Assembly (NCBI RefSeq): GCF_034190915.1
Contig: NW_026947486.1
Coordinates: forward strand, 100,359,123-100,423,122
Direction of reading: 5' to 3'
DNA from: Cavia porcellus
Lineage: Eukaryota; Chordata; Mammalia; Rodentia; Caviidae
DNA length: 64,000 nt
Every line of letters begins with the position of its first letter. The stretch's first letter is position 1. Positions 44,961-57,115 of the stretch are shown in pieces. The notes below the pieces were generated by a model. The model saw nothing but the letters and a program-made list of their open reading frames with translations, did not search any database and was not told the DNA's origin. The position numbers and the translations under genes are program-made.

Positions 44961-45199
44961 TTAATTAAAATTAATATTGTTGATAAAGACTATTCATATA
45001 TTATAAATAATCCTGGTGCTGAAAGACCAAATGGAAGTAAAAATGATCTATTTGCAAAAGAAAAAAATCCCTAAAGACGAAGTACTCCTGTCCCTTGATG
45101 TGTAATTGGAACTACATGCTACACAGTCGTTCTCAGTGTGTTCATGTAGATGAGGCAGGAATATTTTTTAAGGAGAAAAAACAATAAAAAGATACAGAA
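44961..45199. other. Unclassified
   Basis: No feature is seen. Confidence 0.4.
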
Positions 45200-45369
45200 T
45201 TTCAAAACATGATAATAGGGGATTAACAATGGTTAGTATATTACATATTATCATCAAAGTAAGTAGTTGCTCAGATTAAAAGATATAGGCATGGGAAATT
45301 GATCAGACAATATAAGCGTAAGCCATTTTAATTAACTAATAGAAATCAGTATTATAATTATCTTAGCTA

Positions 45370-45370
<1 letters not shown>

Positions 45371-45411
<41 letters not shown>

Positions 45412-45415
45412 TTTT
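45371..45415. repeat. (TA)n microsatellite
   Basis: TA run of about 44 bp in the L1 3' UTR. Confidence 0.95.
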
Positions 45416-46617
45416 CTTTTCCCCTCTTTACTTTCTCCTTTCTCCCATTCCAATTGTTCTTTCCCTTTGAGCAGTTTCTTCCCTTTTCACAGTATCTATT
45501 TTGGATTTTATTTGCTCTTTCAGTTTCTTGTATTAGGGAGAAAATATGTTTTACACATATACGTCTTATTTATTTCAATTATGAGTATGTTCTCAAGTTG
45601 CATCCATTTACCTATAAAAGCCTTGAAATTATCCTTCTTTATGGCTGAGTAGCACTCCATTGTATAAAAATACCACATCTTTTCTATCCATCCTTGGTTG
45701 GTGGGCATATGACTGTTTCCAAGCCTTAGCTATTATAAATTGTTCTGCTATAATCATGAGTGCACATTGTTCTGGTATGATGCTTTTAGTTCTTCTGGGA
45801 AAATATGCAGAAGAGGAATAGCTGAGTCAAATGGGACAATTCGTCCTACTTTTTTGAAGACTCTCCACACTGATTTCCCCAGTGGTTGTACTAGTTTACA
45901 CTACCACCAACAGTGCAGAAGGGTTTCTTTCTCACACAGCCCTGCCAGCATTTTTTATTGATTGACATTCTATCTGGAATCTCAGTGCTGTTTTAACATG
46001 CTAATCACTTGTATATCTTCATGTTTCATATAACATGTTTGCCACTTGTATATCTTCATCTTAGAAGTGTGTATTTATCTCATATGTTCATTTTTGGATT
46101 GAGTCTTTGAATTTGGAGTTTGGATTTTTTCAATTATTTATACATTCTAGATAAAAGTCCATTTTCTGTGAAAGAGTTGGCTGAAATTTTTACACATTAT
46201 GAGCATTTTCTTTTCGCTTCTTTGCTTATTTCTTTTGATGTTCAAAACCTTTTTAGTAAGATGAGATCCCAGTTTTTGATTCTTTGATGTATTTCCCATG
46301 TAGTTTGGGTTGTGTTCAGGAACTTTCTGCCTACACATTGGTCTTCAAGTTTTCTATTGACTTTCTTTTCCAGTAGATTTAGTGTTTCTGTTTTAATGTT
46401 TAGATCTTTGATACATTTTGACTTAGTTTTAGTGTACAGTGACAGATATGGGTCTAGTTTTAGTCTTTGACATATGAAAAGCCTGTTTTTCCAGCACTAT
46501 TTATTAAAGAGGCTATCTTTCTTCCATTGAACATGTTGGAAACTTTGTCAAAGATAAAGTGACTGAGTGTGTTTGTAGTTATGTCTCTATCTTCTAATCT
46601 GTTGCACTCATCTTCAG

Positions 46618-46682
46618 GTTTTTTGTTTTGTTTTGTTTTTGTTTATTTTATTTTGCTTTTTTTTTTTTTTTTTTTTTTTTGC
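46618..46682. repeat. T-rich expansion inside L1 ORF2
   Basis: (TTTTG)n passes into a run of about 27 T. The sense L1 copy lacks it between the matching CATGGTACTGGCAA and AATAGACTTGAGG points (about 41202-41230), so it is a local expansion or tail insertion. Confidence 0.85.
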
Positions 46683-47310
46683 TAGTACCATGCTGAATTT
46701 GTCACAGTAGCTTTGAAGTATAATTTCAAGTCAGGGATGTGAAGATTTCTGCCTTGCCTTCGTTGCCCAGGATTGTCTTTGCTGTTCTAGGTCACTTCAG
46801 TTTTCAAGTGAGTTTTAGGAATGTTTTCCCTAGATATGTGAGGTAAGCTAATGATATTTTGATCTGCATTTCATTAAATCTGTATAATACTTTTAGAAAT
46901 AAAGACATTTTCTCAGTGTTCTTCCTATCAATGAGCAAAGGATATCTTTCTATTTTTTAATATTCTCTTTGAGCTTGTTTATCAGAGTACTGTAATATTC
47001 AATGTATAGACATTTTAAGTCTTTGGTAGATTGATTCATAAGTATTTTATTTTTGGGGGGTGCTATTGTGAGGAGTGTGGTTTCACTAATTTTTCAATCA
47101 GTGAATTTGTTGTTTGTGTACAGAAATGCTATAGATTTTTGAGTGTTGACTTTGTATCCAGCCATGCTACCATATTTGCTTATTAAAACTGGAAGTCTTT
47201 TAGTGGATTCTTTGGAGTTTTCTATGCAGAGTATGATGTCATATGTGAATAGTGTTTATGTAAATTCTTCCTTTCTTATCCTTATTTCTTTATTTCAGGT
47301 GTGTTTGTTC

Positions 47311-49130
47311 TAATTTTTTTATGTGAGTGGCTCCTGGATCTGTTCTGGGTGGGCTGGAGTTCTGAGGTTGCATTTTGCTTCTTTGTCTTGTCATTTTCTA
47401 CTTAAAAATAATTTTTATTTTGTTTTCTGTGTTGATTCTTGTGCATTTTTGTAATAGGTTGCTACATCACTAGTATCAAAGCCTCTCTAGGAAAAGTCTG
47501 TCCTATGTATAGGAGGTTATTAGATTGTGTCTGTCTCAAGGTCCTGCCTTCCCAATTAATGAAGAGTGAGAGTTTGGTATCTGTTTGCCTCAGTCCCCAG
47601 TCCTTTGGTATATGGTTGTGGTGAAGTTATTACCCCAGAGATTCCCATTATTGTTACAGAAGGGAGAACAACTTATTACAAGAGACTTGAAATTGGAGCT
47701 AAAGTGGTACAGTTAGTATTAACATTCACATAGGGCTCCACTGATACAATCAGCACATAATACTTATACAAGAATCACATCAAGAATAATTTAGAAATTG
47801 ACAGTGTGTTAATTATTGATTTTGTACTTTACACCAGAGGAGCAAAATCTGTAGTTGTATAGCAGAACTCATCATAAATTAGGAGTTCATATGCAAGCAT
47901 TTCCCCATGATAGAGTGGTTTAACCGTGTGGTAGGTAAATTTAGGGGAGATCATGTATAAAACAAACATAACTGGAAAGGAAGTAGAAGCAAGGCTAGAA
48001 GATGAAGGATGATGTTGAAAATTTTGAGGAATTCCGAAGTGGGTAGAAAAGAGAATGAAGGAGTATTTGAGGAATTATCTGAACTTAGTCTCTGGGTTTG
48101 ACAGATGGGATTAGTATTCTGTGGCTGAAGTTATCCCAAGCTGTATAGAAATGAGAAGAAAAAGAAAAAAGAAAAAAAAACAGAAAAAAGAAGAAGAAAT
48201 TTTGAATAAAAAGAAAAGGGAAAGAAACTACAATGACAACAAAAATTAAAGATAAAATAAAAGTTAATTTTAAAAAAGGGAAATGGGCCCACTCACTTGC
48301 TCGTATTCTGTTTCTTTGTTCCTAAGCACAGTGTTGGTTCACTTAACTTACCATCTGTTGGTTCGTGTTTTGGACTTTTCTATCTTGCTAGTCTTGTCTG
48401 TCCATCACGTGTGGCCTAGTTGAGGTCCTACTGTTTGACTGGCATTCCCTTGGTAGCCTGGCGCTGTGATATAGGGTTAGAAGCCAGTCATTTGAATTCT
48501 CCAGTGAAGCAAATTGCTGAGTCTTGGATTTTTTTAGGACTGGTTACTGGCCCTGAAGTGTAGAAGGAGAGATCAATCACCCAGATTGCTCCTGCAGGCT
48601 GGTTGAGGCAGGAACTAACGTTTACATTACATTTTATTTGAAATAAAATAAGGTGAATAGATATTCAACTTATTAAAACTAGTTATGTTTTAAAATATTC
48701 TTTAGAAGTTTCTATTATTATTTTAAATTTTATTTTACTTGAATAATTTATGTCCTTTAAGAGAACTGTAAAATACTTAATTTGGAATATGTAGTAACTA
48801 TTCCCCTAGACAGTAACCACATAGCAGCTTACACTAAATTAATAAATAAAAATCATCCATGATGAATTAATTACTAGGGAATGAAAAAATGGGTTGTTAC
48901 TTTTACTTCACTAGGATTTTTTTCTTTATTTCCCTCTACTCAATGAGCCTTGTTCTCTAATTTACCCAAATTGTATCCCATCACCTTAAGGTAGACCAGA
49001 ATGTAAATTGCTTCAGTTTTAGAAATGCTTATTTTGACTTGTAATACATAACATTCTTCAGCTTTGCATGGCGGAATGCCTTTTTTCATTGTTTCCACCA
49101 GAGCACTAGTTGCTTTACTGAATATTGGTG
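47311..49130. other. Unclassified; A-rich tract at about 48140-48260
   Basis: 1.8 kb with no gene. The 48270-48630 part is richer in GC and might be an L1 5' region or ERV sequence, but nothing is recognised. Confidence 0.35.
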
Positions 49131-49134
49131 GGGT

Positions 49135-49645
49135 TGGTGAAGATCACTTTATAACAGGACTAACTGAAGTTTGTGAAGATTCAGGTCAATAATAGAGTCT
49201 GAGGGTGTGAAAAGCAAGATGATAGTGACTTTGCAGAAGAAAACAGTGACTGAAGTTTAAAAGTTCTTGTGGACTTCAAACTTGAAGATCTTTGCTGTGG
49301 TGGAATCAAGTACCTTATTGATGGTATAACAAAAGATCTTTGTGATGGAGCAACTGAGGACCTTGTTCACTGTGCGCTATACAACTTGATTAGGCAAATA
49401 AATGCCTTGATGACTGGGTACATAAATGTTTCCTGATTGAATTAAAGGTCTTGATGATTGTCGATCTGAAGATAAGGACAGTGGATCAGAAACTTGTGAA
49501 GATTTTACAGTTAAATGTCCTAATCATGGTGTTAGTTGATGATTTTGAAAAATTGGATATCTTGATGGTGGTGAAAGGGAAGGTCTTCGTGTTGGTAAAA
49601 TTCAAGATCGTGGTAGTTGGTTTCGAGATTTCTCATGGTATTTTG
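49135..49645. repeat. Ancient degenerate 24-bp tandem repeat
   Basis: Units of about 24 bp near the consensus start AGGTCTTGTTGATGG and ending AACTGA are readable: for example units starting at about 49308 (GTACCTTATTGATGG), 49332 (AGATCTTTGTGATGG), 49356 (GGACCTTGTTCACTG), 49446 (AGGTCTTGATGATTG) and 49581 (AGGTCTTCGTGTTGG). Because 24 is a multiple of three, a plus-strand frame (49451-49684) shows an 8-residue rhythm. I read it as a repeat artefact, not a gene. Confidence 0.65.
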
Positions 49646-49713
49646 TTGTCTATTTGTCATGTTCTATTTTCCTCAGAATTATAAAAACTTACTTCATGAG
49701 ATACATGTATAAT

Positions 49714-50059
49714 TGTCATGGCTTATGTTGATGGCCACCAGGCCTCATGCATTTGCATTATGCATTTGTGATTGGTTCAATTGTCTAGAGCTTGGATTGA
49801 TGGTGTCAGTTTTATACCAGTATAGGGGTGGAGCCAGGATATGATGTAATGGCAGGAAGAAGGCTTGTCTTGTCCTCTTGCTGGTTTCTGCCTTGCTGTT
49901 TGTGGCCACCATAAACTGCTGCCCCAACATGCCATCCTGCCTTGGAGCCAACTGAGTATGGACTGAAACTTCCAAAAGCCGTAAGAAATAAACCTTTCCT
50001 TTCCCAACTTTGGGAATCAGGTATTTTGTCTCAGCAACAAGTAAAAAGTAGCTAAGACA
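49714..50059 (+). mobile_element. Solo LTR, MaLR/ERVL type (family A, copy 3)
   Basis: 346 bp, TGTCATGGCTTATG...TAGCTAAGACA, with a perfect TSD ATAAT (49709-49713 and 50060-50064). AATAAACC poly(A) region at about 49987. Confidence 0.88.
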
Positions 50060-50064
50060 ATAAT

Positions 50065-50464
50065 CTTTCTACTTTGCCATTATTTCCTCCTCAGGTTTTG
50101 TGCAGATATATGTATATGTGTGTGTATATATATGTATGCATATATGTTTGTGTATATTATGTATGTTTCAAAAGCAAGAGCATATTGTTATAGTTTTCCT
50201 TAAATTTATGTCCATTTACGAAAGTAAAGAGACCATATGTATATTGATATTGACTTTTTAATTTACTATTTATTTAAAATTTAAGATTTACTTAATGTAA
50301 TACAACTTTGCTGTCACTCATCTCCTTAGGATTGTCAGTCATTACCTTTCATTATGTTACACACAATATAACATAACCCTATTCATTTGATTTTATAGAA
50401 TTTATGTTTAACTCATTTAGAAGAGGAAAGAAAATTACTGAATTCATACATTAGTCATTTTCCT
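50065..50464. other. Unclassified; short TATG/TGTA repeats
   Basis: Alternating purine-pyrimidine stretch at about 50107-50163. No gene is seen. Confidence 0.45.
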
Positions 50465-50650
50465 GTGTGTATTTTTCTGCTGTAACAACGTACCACACAC
50501 CTTGCAATTTATAAATAAAATTTTTTTCATATCTCTAGAGAACAAAAATTTTAAGAACAGACACCCATAGATTAATTTTCTGGTGAGGTTTCAATCTCTG
50601 ATTCTAAGACAATGCCTGAAATGCTGTTTTTTCTCCAATCAGAATATCAT
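50465..50650 (-). mobile_element. MLT1-type LTR fragment, antisense
   Basis: TTTTTCTGCTGTAACAACGT, ACCACACACCTTGCAATTTA and TGGTGAGGTTTCAATCTCTG follow the antisense MaLR order, much decayed. Confidence 0.55.
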
Positions 50651-50669
50651 TCATTAATAAATGTTAATG

Positions 50670-50850
50670 TAATACTATTCCGTTGTACACAGTGAAATAT
50701 TATTCAGTCTTAAACCATATATCATCCTAATATATGGTACAACATGTTTATATATCATATTTTAATTAAAAACTTAAAATCATACGTTTATGTTATGTAT
50801 ATTTTGTGACAAATACAAAATTTTGAAATGAACTTCATGTAAAAATGAGT
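50670..50850 (+). mobile_element. Old L1M 3' fragment, sense
   Basis: TTCCGTTGTACACAGTGAAA followed by TATTATTCAGTCTTAAA matches the late ORF2/3' UTR of old L1. Short and diverged. Confidence 0.5.
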
Positions 50851-50859
50851 TTATCTCAA

Positions 50860-51600
50860 GACTGTATTTATCAGTTTACAAATCTTTCATTTTGTTACTA
50901 CCACACTATCTTAATCACTGAAGTAAGCTTTAAAACCAGAAAGCGAGTCTTTCAATCCCAGACATTCTTAAATAGTTTTAGCTCTTCCAGTCCTAACTTT
51001 CCAAATGGAAATTAATATCAAACAATGTACAGATTTTGAATAGGAAGTATGTTAATTCTGTAGAAATATATGGGGAATATTGTCATTTCAGCAAAATTAT
51101 ACCTTCGCATTTTTGTGAATATGAGGTATTTGATCATTTGGGACTTAAATTACTTTGAATATTCTATAGTTCTCATAATGTAAGTTTTGCATTTTCTGTA
51201 AATAGTTTTGTAAACATTTTTATATTATTATGAAATAATTCTCCAATTTCATTTTCAGAATGTTAATTACCATTGTATTGACACACAATTTTGTATGTTC
51301 ACCTTGTATCATCAAAACTTTTTTACTTTGTTTCATTCTAATATTTTATTGTTTCTTTAGATTTTTCTATATGCATGATCATAAAATTTGAAAATAATGA
51401 TAATTTTCCATCTCTCATTCTAATATAATTTTATTGCTAATTGTGTAAGCTAGAACCCTTGGGACAATTTTGATTAGAAATGATCAGATTAGCTATTTTT
51501 ATCTTATTTCTGACAGTAAGGAGTCAGGTGGTCATTTTTTTGAAAACAAATTATGTATGACTTTTATCTTTGTGTTCATTGTCCGTGCCTTTTATCAGAA
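50860..51600 (-). mobile_element. Old L1M ORF2 RT/C-terminal fragment, antisense
   Basis: Plus-strand landmarks in the right order for antisense ORF2: CACACTATCTTAATCACTGA, TTAATTCTGTAGAAATATAT, CATTTTCAGAATGTTAATTA and CATAAAATTTGAAAATAATG. Highly diverged, with ends approximate. Confidence 0.55.
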
Positions 51601-51849
51601 TGAGCAATTTATATTCCTACCCCAAGATGGTTTTACCATCAAGCTGTGCTGAATTGTTTTTCATGTTTTTCAGGTTATTAAAATGAGAATCAATCATTAT
51701 TTTTTCATCTACTCCTCCAACCTTGTCCATTTTTTGGTCCTCTTTTGGTTTGTAATGAGATAGACATTACATCATGTGTTACAAATAAACAGATTGCTGA
51801 GCCTTCTAAAATTTTGACCTATATTCTCTGTTATGTTGAGATTAGGCAT

Positions 51850-52003
51850 TTTTTTAATCTTTCTGGGACATGGTCTTTCTATATAGTTCAGGCTGGCCTT
51901 CAACTCACCTTGTAGCCCAGACTGACCTCAAACTCACAGCAATCCTCCTGCATCAGCTTTCTGAGTGCTGGAATTACAGGTATGCATCATCGTGCTTGGT
52001 GAC
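51850..52003 (-). mobile_element. B1 SINE, antisense
   Basis: TCAGGCTGGCCTTCAACTCA, GTAGCCCAGACTGACCTCAA, CTCACAGCAATCCTCCTGCA and TGCTGGAATTACAGG. A second GCC/GACCTCAAACT block shows the B1 internal duplication. Confidence 0.92.
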
Positions 52004-52199
52004 ATTAGGGATTTTTTTATTATGTTCTTTACAAATTCACTGATTCTTCTGTTTTGTCTCCATTATGATGTTATACTGTTTTGCTTATCAGTATACCTGA
52101 AATTTCATTTGCATATATATTTTTTTCTCTTTCTCTACTGGTATTTTCCACTTCCTTTCTGAACCTCTCTTTTTAATTTTATGATAAAAAGGTGAAACA

Positions 52200-52905
52200 G
52201 AATCTCATAAAAATAACAGAAGAATAACAAGAGTTAATACACTGCATATTATCATCTTCAAAGTAGATACTCAGAGTGCCAGACATGTGTATAAAATTAT
52301 TTCCAATAGATATTAGCACAAGTCTTCCTTGTCAATGAACTAAGAGACACTTACAGAATAGGTAACTTGCATTTTTTTTCCTTTTTCCATTCTTCGTCTC
52401 CACTTCCCCCCATCCTACTTCCTTTTTCCTTTTGAACAATTTCTTCCCCTTTCAAAATACCTATTGCACATTTCAGGCATCATTTACTATTTCAATTTCT
52501 CACACCAGGTAGACAATATAATGTTTACACATGTGAGTGTGACTTATTTCACCTATGAACACATTCTCAGATTGCACCCATTTACCTATAAAAATCACAA
52601 GTTTATTTTTCTTTATGGCTGAATAATACTCCATTGTATAAAAAATTCACATTTTTAATCTATTCCTAAGAGGATGGGCATTTGGGGTGCTTCCATGATT
52701 TAGGGATCACAAATTGTGCTGCTATATACATGGGTGCACATATATCACTGTAGTATGATGTTTTTAATTCTTCTGGGAAGATACTTAGAAGGGGAGTAGC
52801 TGGGTTGAATGGTATCTCTAATTCTAGCTTTTTGAGGAATCGCATATTGATTACCACAGTGGTTGTATCAGTTTGCACTCCCAGAAACAGTGGAGAAGAG
52901 TTGGC
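52200..52905 (-). mobile_element. L1 3' segment, antisense (non-inverted part of a twin-primed copy)
   Basis: From left: 3' UTR, then ORF2 C-terminus to about 52905. The minus-strand frame 52923-52666 includes APMYIAAQFVIPKSWK. Equivalent to about 41980 to the 3' UTR of the sense L1. It abuts an opposite-strand segment. Confidence 0.85.
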
Positions 52906-52919
52906 ATGTTTATCACAAT

Positions 52920-53450
52920 ACATGAAACTAAAGTCAAATGGATAAAAAATCTAAATATTAAAATGGAAACACCAAATCTACCAGAAGAAAAAGTAGGTAG
53001 AAATCTTGAAGACATAGGTGTAGGCAGAGTTCATGAATAAAACCCAAATTTCATGGAAAATATTTCAAAGAATCAACTGAGATCTCATCAACAGAAATCA
53101 CCAACTGAGTGAAAAGACAACACACAGAGTGGGAAAAAATTTGGCAAATTGTCCCTCAGACAAAAGAATTATATCTAGAACATACAAAGAATTGAAAAAA
53201 AATCACCCTCCCCATTCAAAGACCCAGTCAAAAATGGGCATCAGACACGAATATACACTTCTCAGATGATGAAATACAAATGGCAAATAAATAGATTTTA
53301 AAAAGTTCAACATTACCTTTCATTTGTTAGAGGCAAATTAAAACAACACTGAGCTTGCACTGCACTCCAGAAAGACTGACTGTCATCAAGAAATCAACCA
53401 ATAACAAATGCTGGAGGGGCTTGTGGGGAAAAAGAAGCCTTTGTTTTTGA
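52920..53450 (+). mobile_element. L1 ORF2 segment, inverted part of the twin-primed copy
   Basis: Sense orientation, equivalent to about 41428-41965 of the sense L1 (ACTAAAGTCAAATGGATAAA through CAATAACAAATGCTGGAGGG). In L1 coordinates it ends within about 15-20 bp of where the antisense segment begins. Confidence 0.85.
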
Positions 53451-53533
53451 ACCAGTGTTATACAACTGACCATCCAGCATAATGGAAACCACTGTGGCTA
53501 GTGAGGTTCAAAACAAAACAAAACGAACAAAAC

Positions 53534-53676
53534 CCTGGGTGTTGTGGGGCAGATCTGTAATTCCATCACTGGGGAGGCTAAGGCAGGAAGATTGCTCAGA
53601 GTTTAAGGCTAGCCTGGACTGCAAAGTAAGTTCAAGTCCAGCCTGAACTGGATAGTGAAAATCTGACTCAAAAAAT
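53534..53676 (+). mobile_element. B1 SINE, sense
   Basis: CTGGGTGTTGTGGGGCAGAT start (pol III A-box region), GAGGCTAAGGCAGGAAGATT, AGCCTGGACTGCAAAGTAAG, a duplicated GTTCAAGTCCAGCC block and an A-rich end. Confidence 0.9.
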
Positions 53677-56154
53677 GAATAGTGAAAAAATTAATTTGAA
53701 TATCCCTTTCTATCCAAAATACTGGCAATTTATTATTATTATCAACATTACGAAATTGATACTTGTAATACAGGTAGATTATGGATCTTTTGGCCTGTTG
53801 AGGAAGATTATATTTTACTAGGCTCTTTAAAAATTGCAAATTTGATCACACTTTTCAAGAATATAAAGATAGCATCTTAAATTTCAAATTTTAGTAATAT
53901 GTATGTATTAAATACATAACTTTTGGTGACAAGTCTTAGTGTGTATTTATTTTTAGAATTATTGATTACATATGATTGTCAATATAGGTGATAAATAGAA
54001 CCAATTGAAGCAACTTATCTTTTAAATGATTTCCTTACTTATTAAGAGCTATTCCCTTTGTCTACTACAAATGAATGCTATCATGACACTTGGTTTTAAA
54101 AATCATTTTATTAGTGTATATCATCTAGATAAAATAATGTACATTTTTGCTTACATTCACTCATACATATGACATACTTTGGTGGTTCCCCTTACTACGC
54201 CTCATCTCCTTTTCTCCTTCCTCCACCAACTCTATTCCTTTCTAAGTGCTTGCCATTTTACAGTATGGAGCATTTGAGAACATTGGATGTTAGCTTTCAT
54301 TGTTGATACCTACTTATTTCTTGTTTCAAGAATATATGCTAGAATTTAGCTACAAGGTAAATTCGATTTTTGACAGGTATAGATGAGTAATATGTTAAAG
54401 AGTACAGATAGATTAGAATGGAAAGAGGTTGGATAAATCAAGAGTGAGAAGAGCAACAGTATTTTAAATTTAATCAAAATTCTGATTTTGCTTGAAATGT
54501 TTCCCATTATAACAAAACAAGTAAATGGAGCAGAAAGATATATAAAATAATTTTCTTTTCTATAACTTATTATTTTCAAACTGTAACCCAAATTTGATGC
54601 AGCAATTTCACCTGAAGTTTTATGGCTAATACAACCTGTCTAATTTTTTAGAGAACAATTGAGACCTAAGAAAACATACTTACTAATAAAGAAAAATGAT
54701 CAAATTTTTGGGACATGCATTCAAATTCAAGACTGAAACATGCAGTTAGACCTGTAGATAGCCTAAATGGTTTTTAACCTTGTGGCACTTTGCCGATAAC
54801 ATATCACCCTTTATCATCAATTATGAAGCATCAAACCTCCTGAACTTTACAATAAAATGACTTAATTGGCAGCCCGTATATGACTACTACTAAGAGGCTG
54901 CTACCATGAAATTGCATATTGGTAAAACTGAAGGTGATTTTTTCATAACTTATTTAATTAAGAAGCATTTGTTATTTGAGTAATTTTTACAGACTTAGTT
55001 TACTTAGAATGTCTCAGTTTTCCTGCTGTGTTAGAGTCCGACATACTTTTGCATTTTGGAGGAAATCAGCAAAATCATGTCATTATCATCATCATTTTGA
55101 AACTTTTGAAAACATTTTCAATTATATATAAATATTTAATCTTTCCAAATTGAGGGCTTCTTGAGTCCAGGGAGCAAGTTTGTTTAGTTCTTTCCTCCTA
55201 TTATCTAACACTGCTTTACATGCAAGGTGAGTAAATAACATCTGTTTCTGTATGATTGCCTCAACTCTTCCTCTTTCTTATTTTCCTTTCTTTCACTACT
55301 AAAAGCTTCAAGCGTGTTTCCCAGAACATTCTCTCAGGATTCACATCTTGAAGAAACACCCTACTAAATTTATGACCTCTGCACTTACAATTCTGTTGCA
55401 AACATAGGAGAAAAGCTAACCAAAATTTTGAAGAGAAATTTGTCATAAAATGCAAATATGAAAAGGGAAGCTGAATGAATAGAACTTATTTAGGTGAATT
55501 TCCTAAATGTATTCACACTTAAAAATCAAATCGCCATATATTACAGAATAAAATTAGCAAAACAAAAGGGAATAAAACTCTATTAAGTCACTTTTGCTTA
55601 ACGGTTTTACAGAAATCTGAAGATGTACACTGTTAATAAGAAAAACAAATGAGAACAAAACACCGAATGAGAAATTACCATGCAATGCTTTTAAAACTCT
55701 CAAAAGCAAAAGAACTCATTTTACTATTATTCCACCTAACAGCAAAACTGTGTTTAATTTTACATGTTAACACTTAAAACATATATGGTGAAATTTAGAG
55801 ATACATTTATTTCAGATACAAATAAGTGAATCTAGAGAGGTAAGTCCAGTCTACTGATGGCGCTCCATGAAAATCTATTGGAAATAAAAGAAATTCTTAA
55901 ATAAAATTAGATTTGCCACTTCAGGAGGGAATGAAATACAAACGCAATTAACAGAATAGAAATTTTGAGGAATTTGTAGAATCATATTAACAGAGAAACA
56001 AAATAAGAAACCTTTGACCTGAAATAAATGTGGATTGCAGAGTTGAGAACAATTCTTTTCTGATGAAGCCTCAAATTTGAGAAAGGCATAAAGTTAACAA
56101 GTATAAAGAGCAGGGAATAATCTATGGCAATCATTGGTGTAATGCATTAACAAT
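53677..56154. other. Unclassified AT-rich sequence, no gene seen
   Basis: 2.5 kb without recognised genes or clear repeats. A TC-rich patch (about 54185-54240) within could belong to an L1 3' UTR, but I could not confirm it. Confidence 0.4.
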
Positions 56155-56899
56155 GGTATGTGCACCCATGTTTATAGCAGCATACTTTGTAATAGCTAAA
56201 TCTTGGATACAACCAAAATGCCCATCAATTGCAGAATGGATACAAAAGATGTGGTATTTTTATACAATGGAATATTACTCAAACGTAAAAGAACATTTTC
56301 TCAGGATGATTTTTTTTTTTTTTTTTTTTTTTTGGTATCGGAGATCAAACTCACAACCTTGTGCTTGACAGGCAGGCATTTACACAACCGAGCTAAATCC
56401 CCAGCAAAAGATGATCTTGAGGCTTTTATAGGTATGGAGGCAACTTGAGACCATCCTCATAAGTGAAATAAATCAGACTCACATTTGTAAAGATCATATT
56501 GTCTCCCTAGTGTAAAAATAAATAAAAATAAATGATAATAAACTGGAAGAGTAATAAGATCCAAAATGTATAATAGATATTGTAATAATGAAAGGGAAAG
56601 AAAGTTCTCGAAAGGAAAGAACAACATGTAGGTATACACATATAACTGTATGTATGTTTAAATGTGCAAGATAGATAACCATACTAATAAGTTTTTGTTA
56701 GTTCATCAAACAACATAGTTTGTGCCATCACTGTTTGATTGTCTGTTTATCTTTTAGGCTTTGATTTTGTAACTTGAACAACTATTTCTAAGACAACAAT
56801 ATGTAATTTATCAACTAGTGATTTCTTACTGTTACTTTTTTAAATTCTGTATTATTCCTACCCTTTTTTCCGTTTTTTTTTCTTTAAATAAAAACAAAG
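56155..56899 (+). mobile_element. L1 3' end, sense, 5'-truncated, split by an ID SINE
   Basis: Begins TGTGCACCCATGTTTATAGC in the ORF2 C-terminus and runs to the A-rich end TTCTTTAAATAAAAACAAAG. The 3' UTR matches that of the 39168-42701 copy (for example AACTATTTCTAAGACAACAA versus AACTATTTGTAAGAGGACAA). The flanking TSD is unclear. Confidence 0.88.
56310..56404 (-). mobile_element. ID-type SINE, antisense, inside L1
   Basis: T23 tail, then GGTATCGGAGATCAAACTCA, CTTGTGCTTGACAGGCAGGC and GAGCTAAATCCCCAGC. The L1 text continues across it at the AGGATGAT / AAGATGATCTTGAGG junction. Confidence 0.92.
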
Positions 56900-57084
56900 T
56901 CCATTTGAAAGAGTTGGTTTTGCCAGAACTACCACGCGTACACTTCATATACATATAATGTGCTGTTACATACATTGATTCTTATTCCTTGAATAAACAG
57001 ATAAAAACATTTGTGGTTAAATGCATGCAGTGATACATTGGTTCACAAATGTAATTCATTCTAGTCTTCTGGAGAAGATGGCTT

Positions 57085-57115
<31 letters not shown>

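Larger units (their letters stand above)
45200..47310 (-). mobile_element. L1, antisense, 5'-truncated in the RT
   Basis: From left: 3' UTR, then ORF2 C-terminus (plus-strand ACTCCATTGTATAAAAATAC at about 45655), then the RT palm. The FADD-equivalent site near 47236-47249 is mutated. The left boundary near 45200 is set by similarity to the 52200 copy. A (TA)n run (about 45371-45415) lies in the 3' UTR and a T-rich expansion (46618-46682) interrupts ORF2. Confidence 0.85.

Noticed and set aside
49451..49684. 77-codon hydrophobic ORF with an 8-residue rhythm
   Set aside because: Explained by the underlying 24-bp DNA repeat. No start context or conservation evidence.
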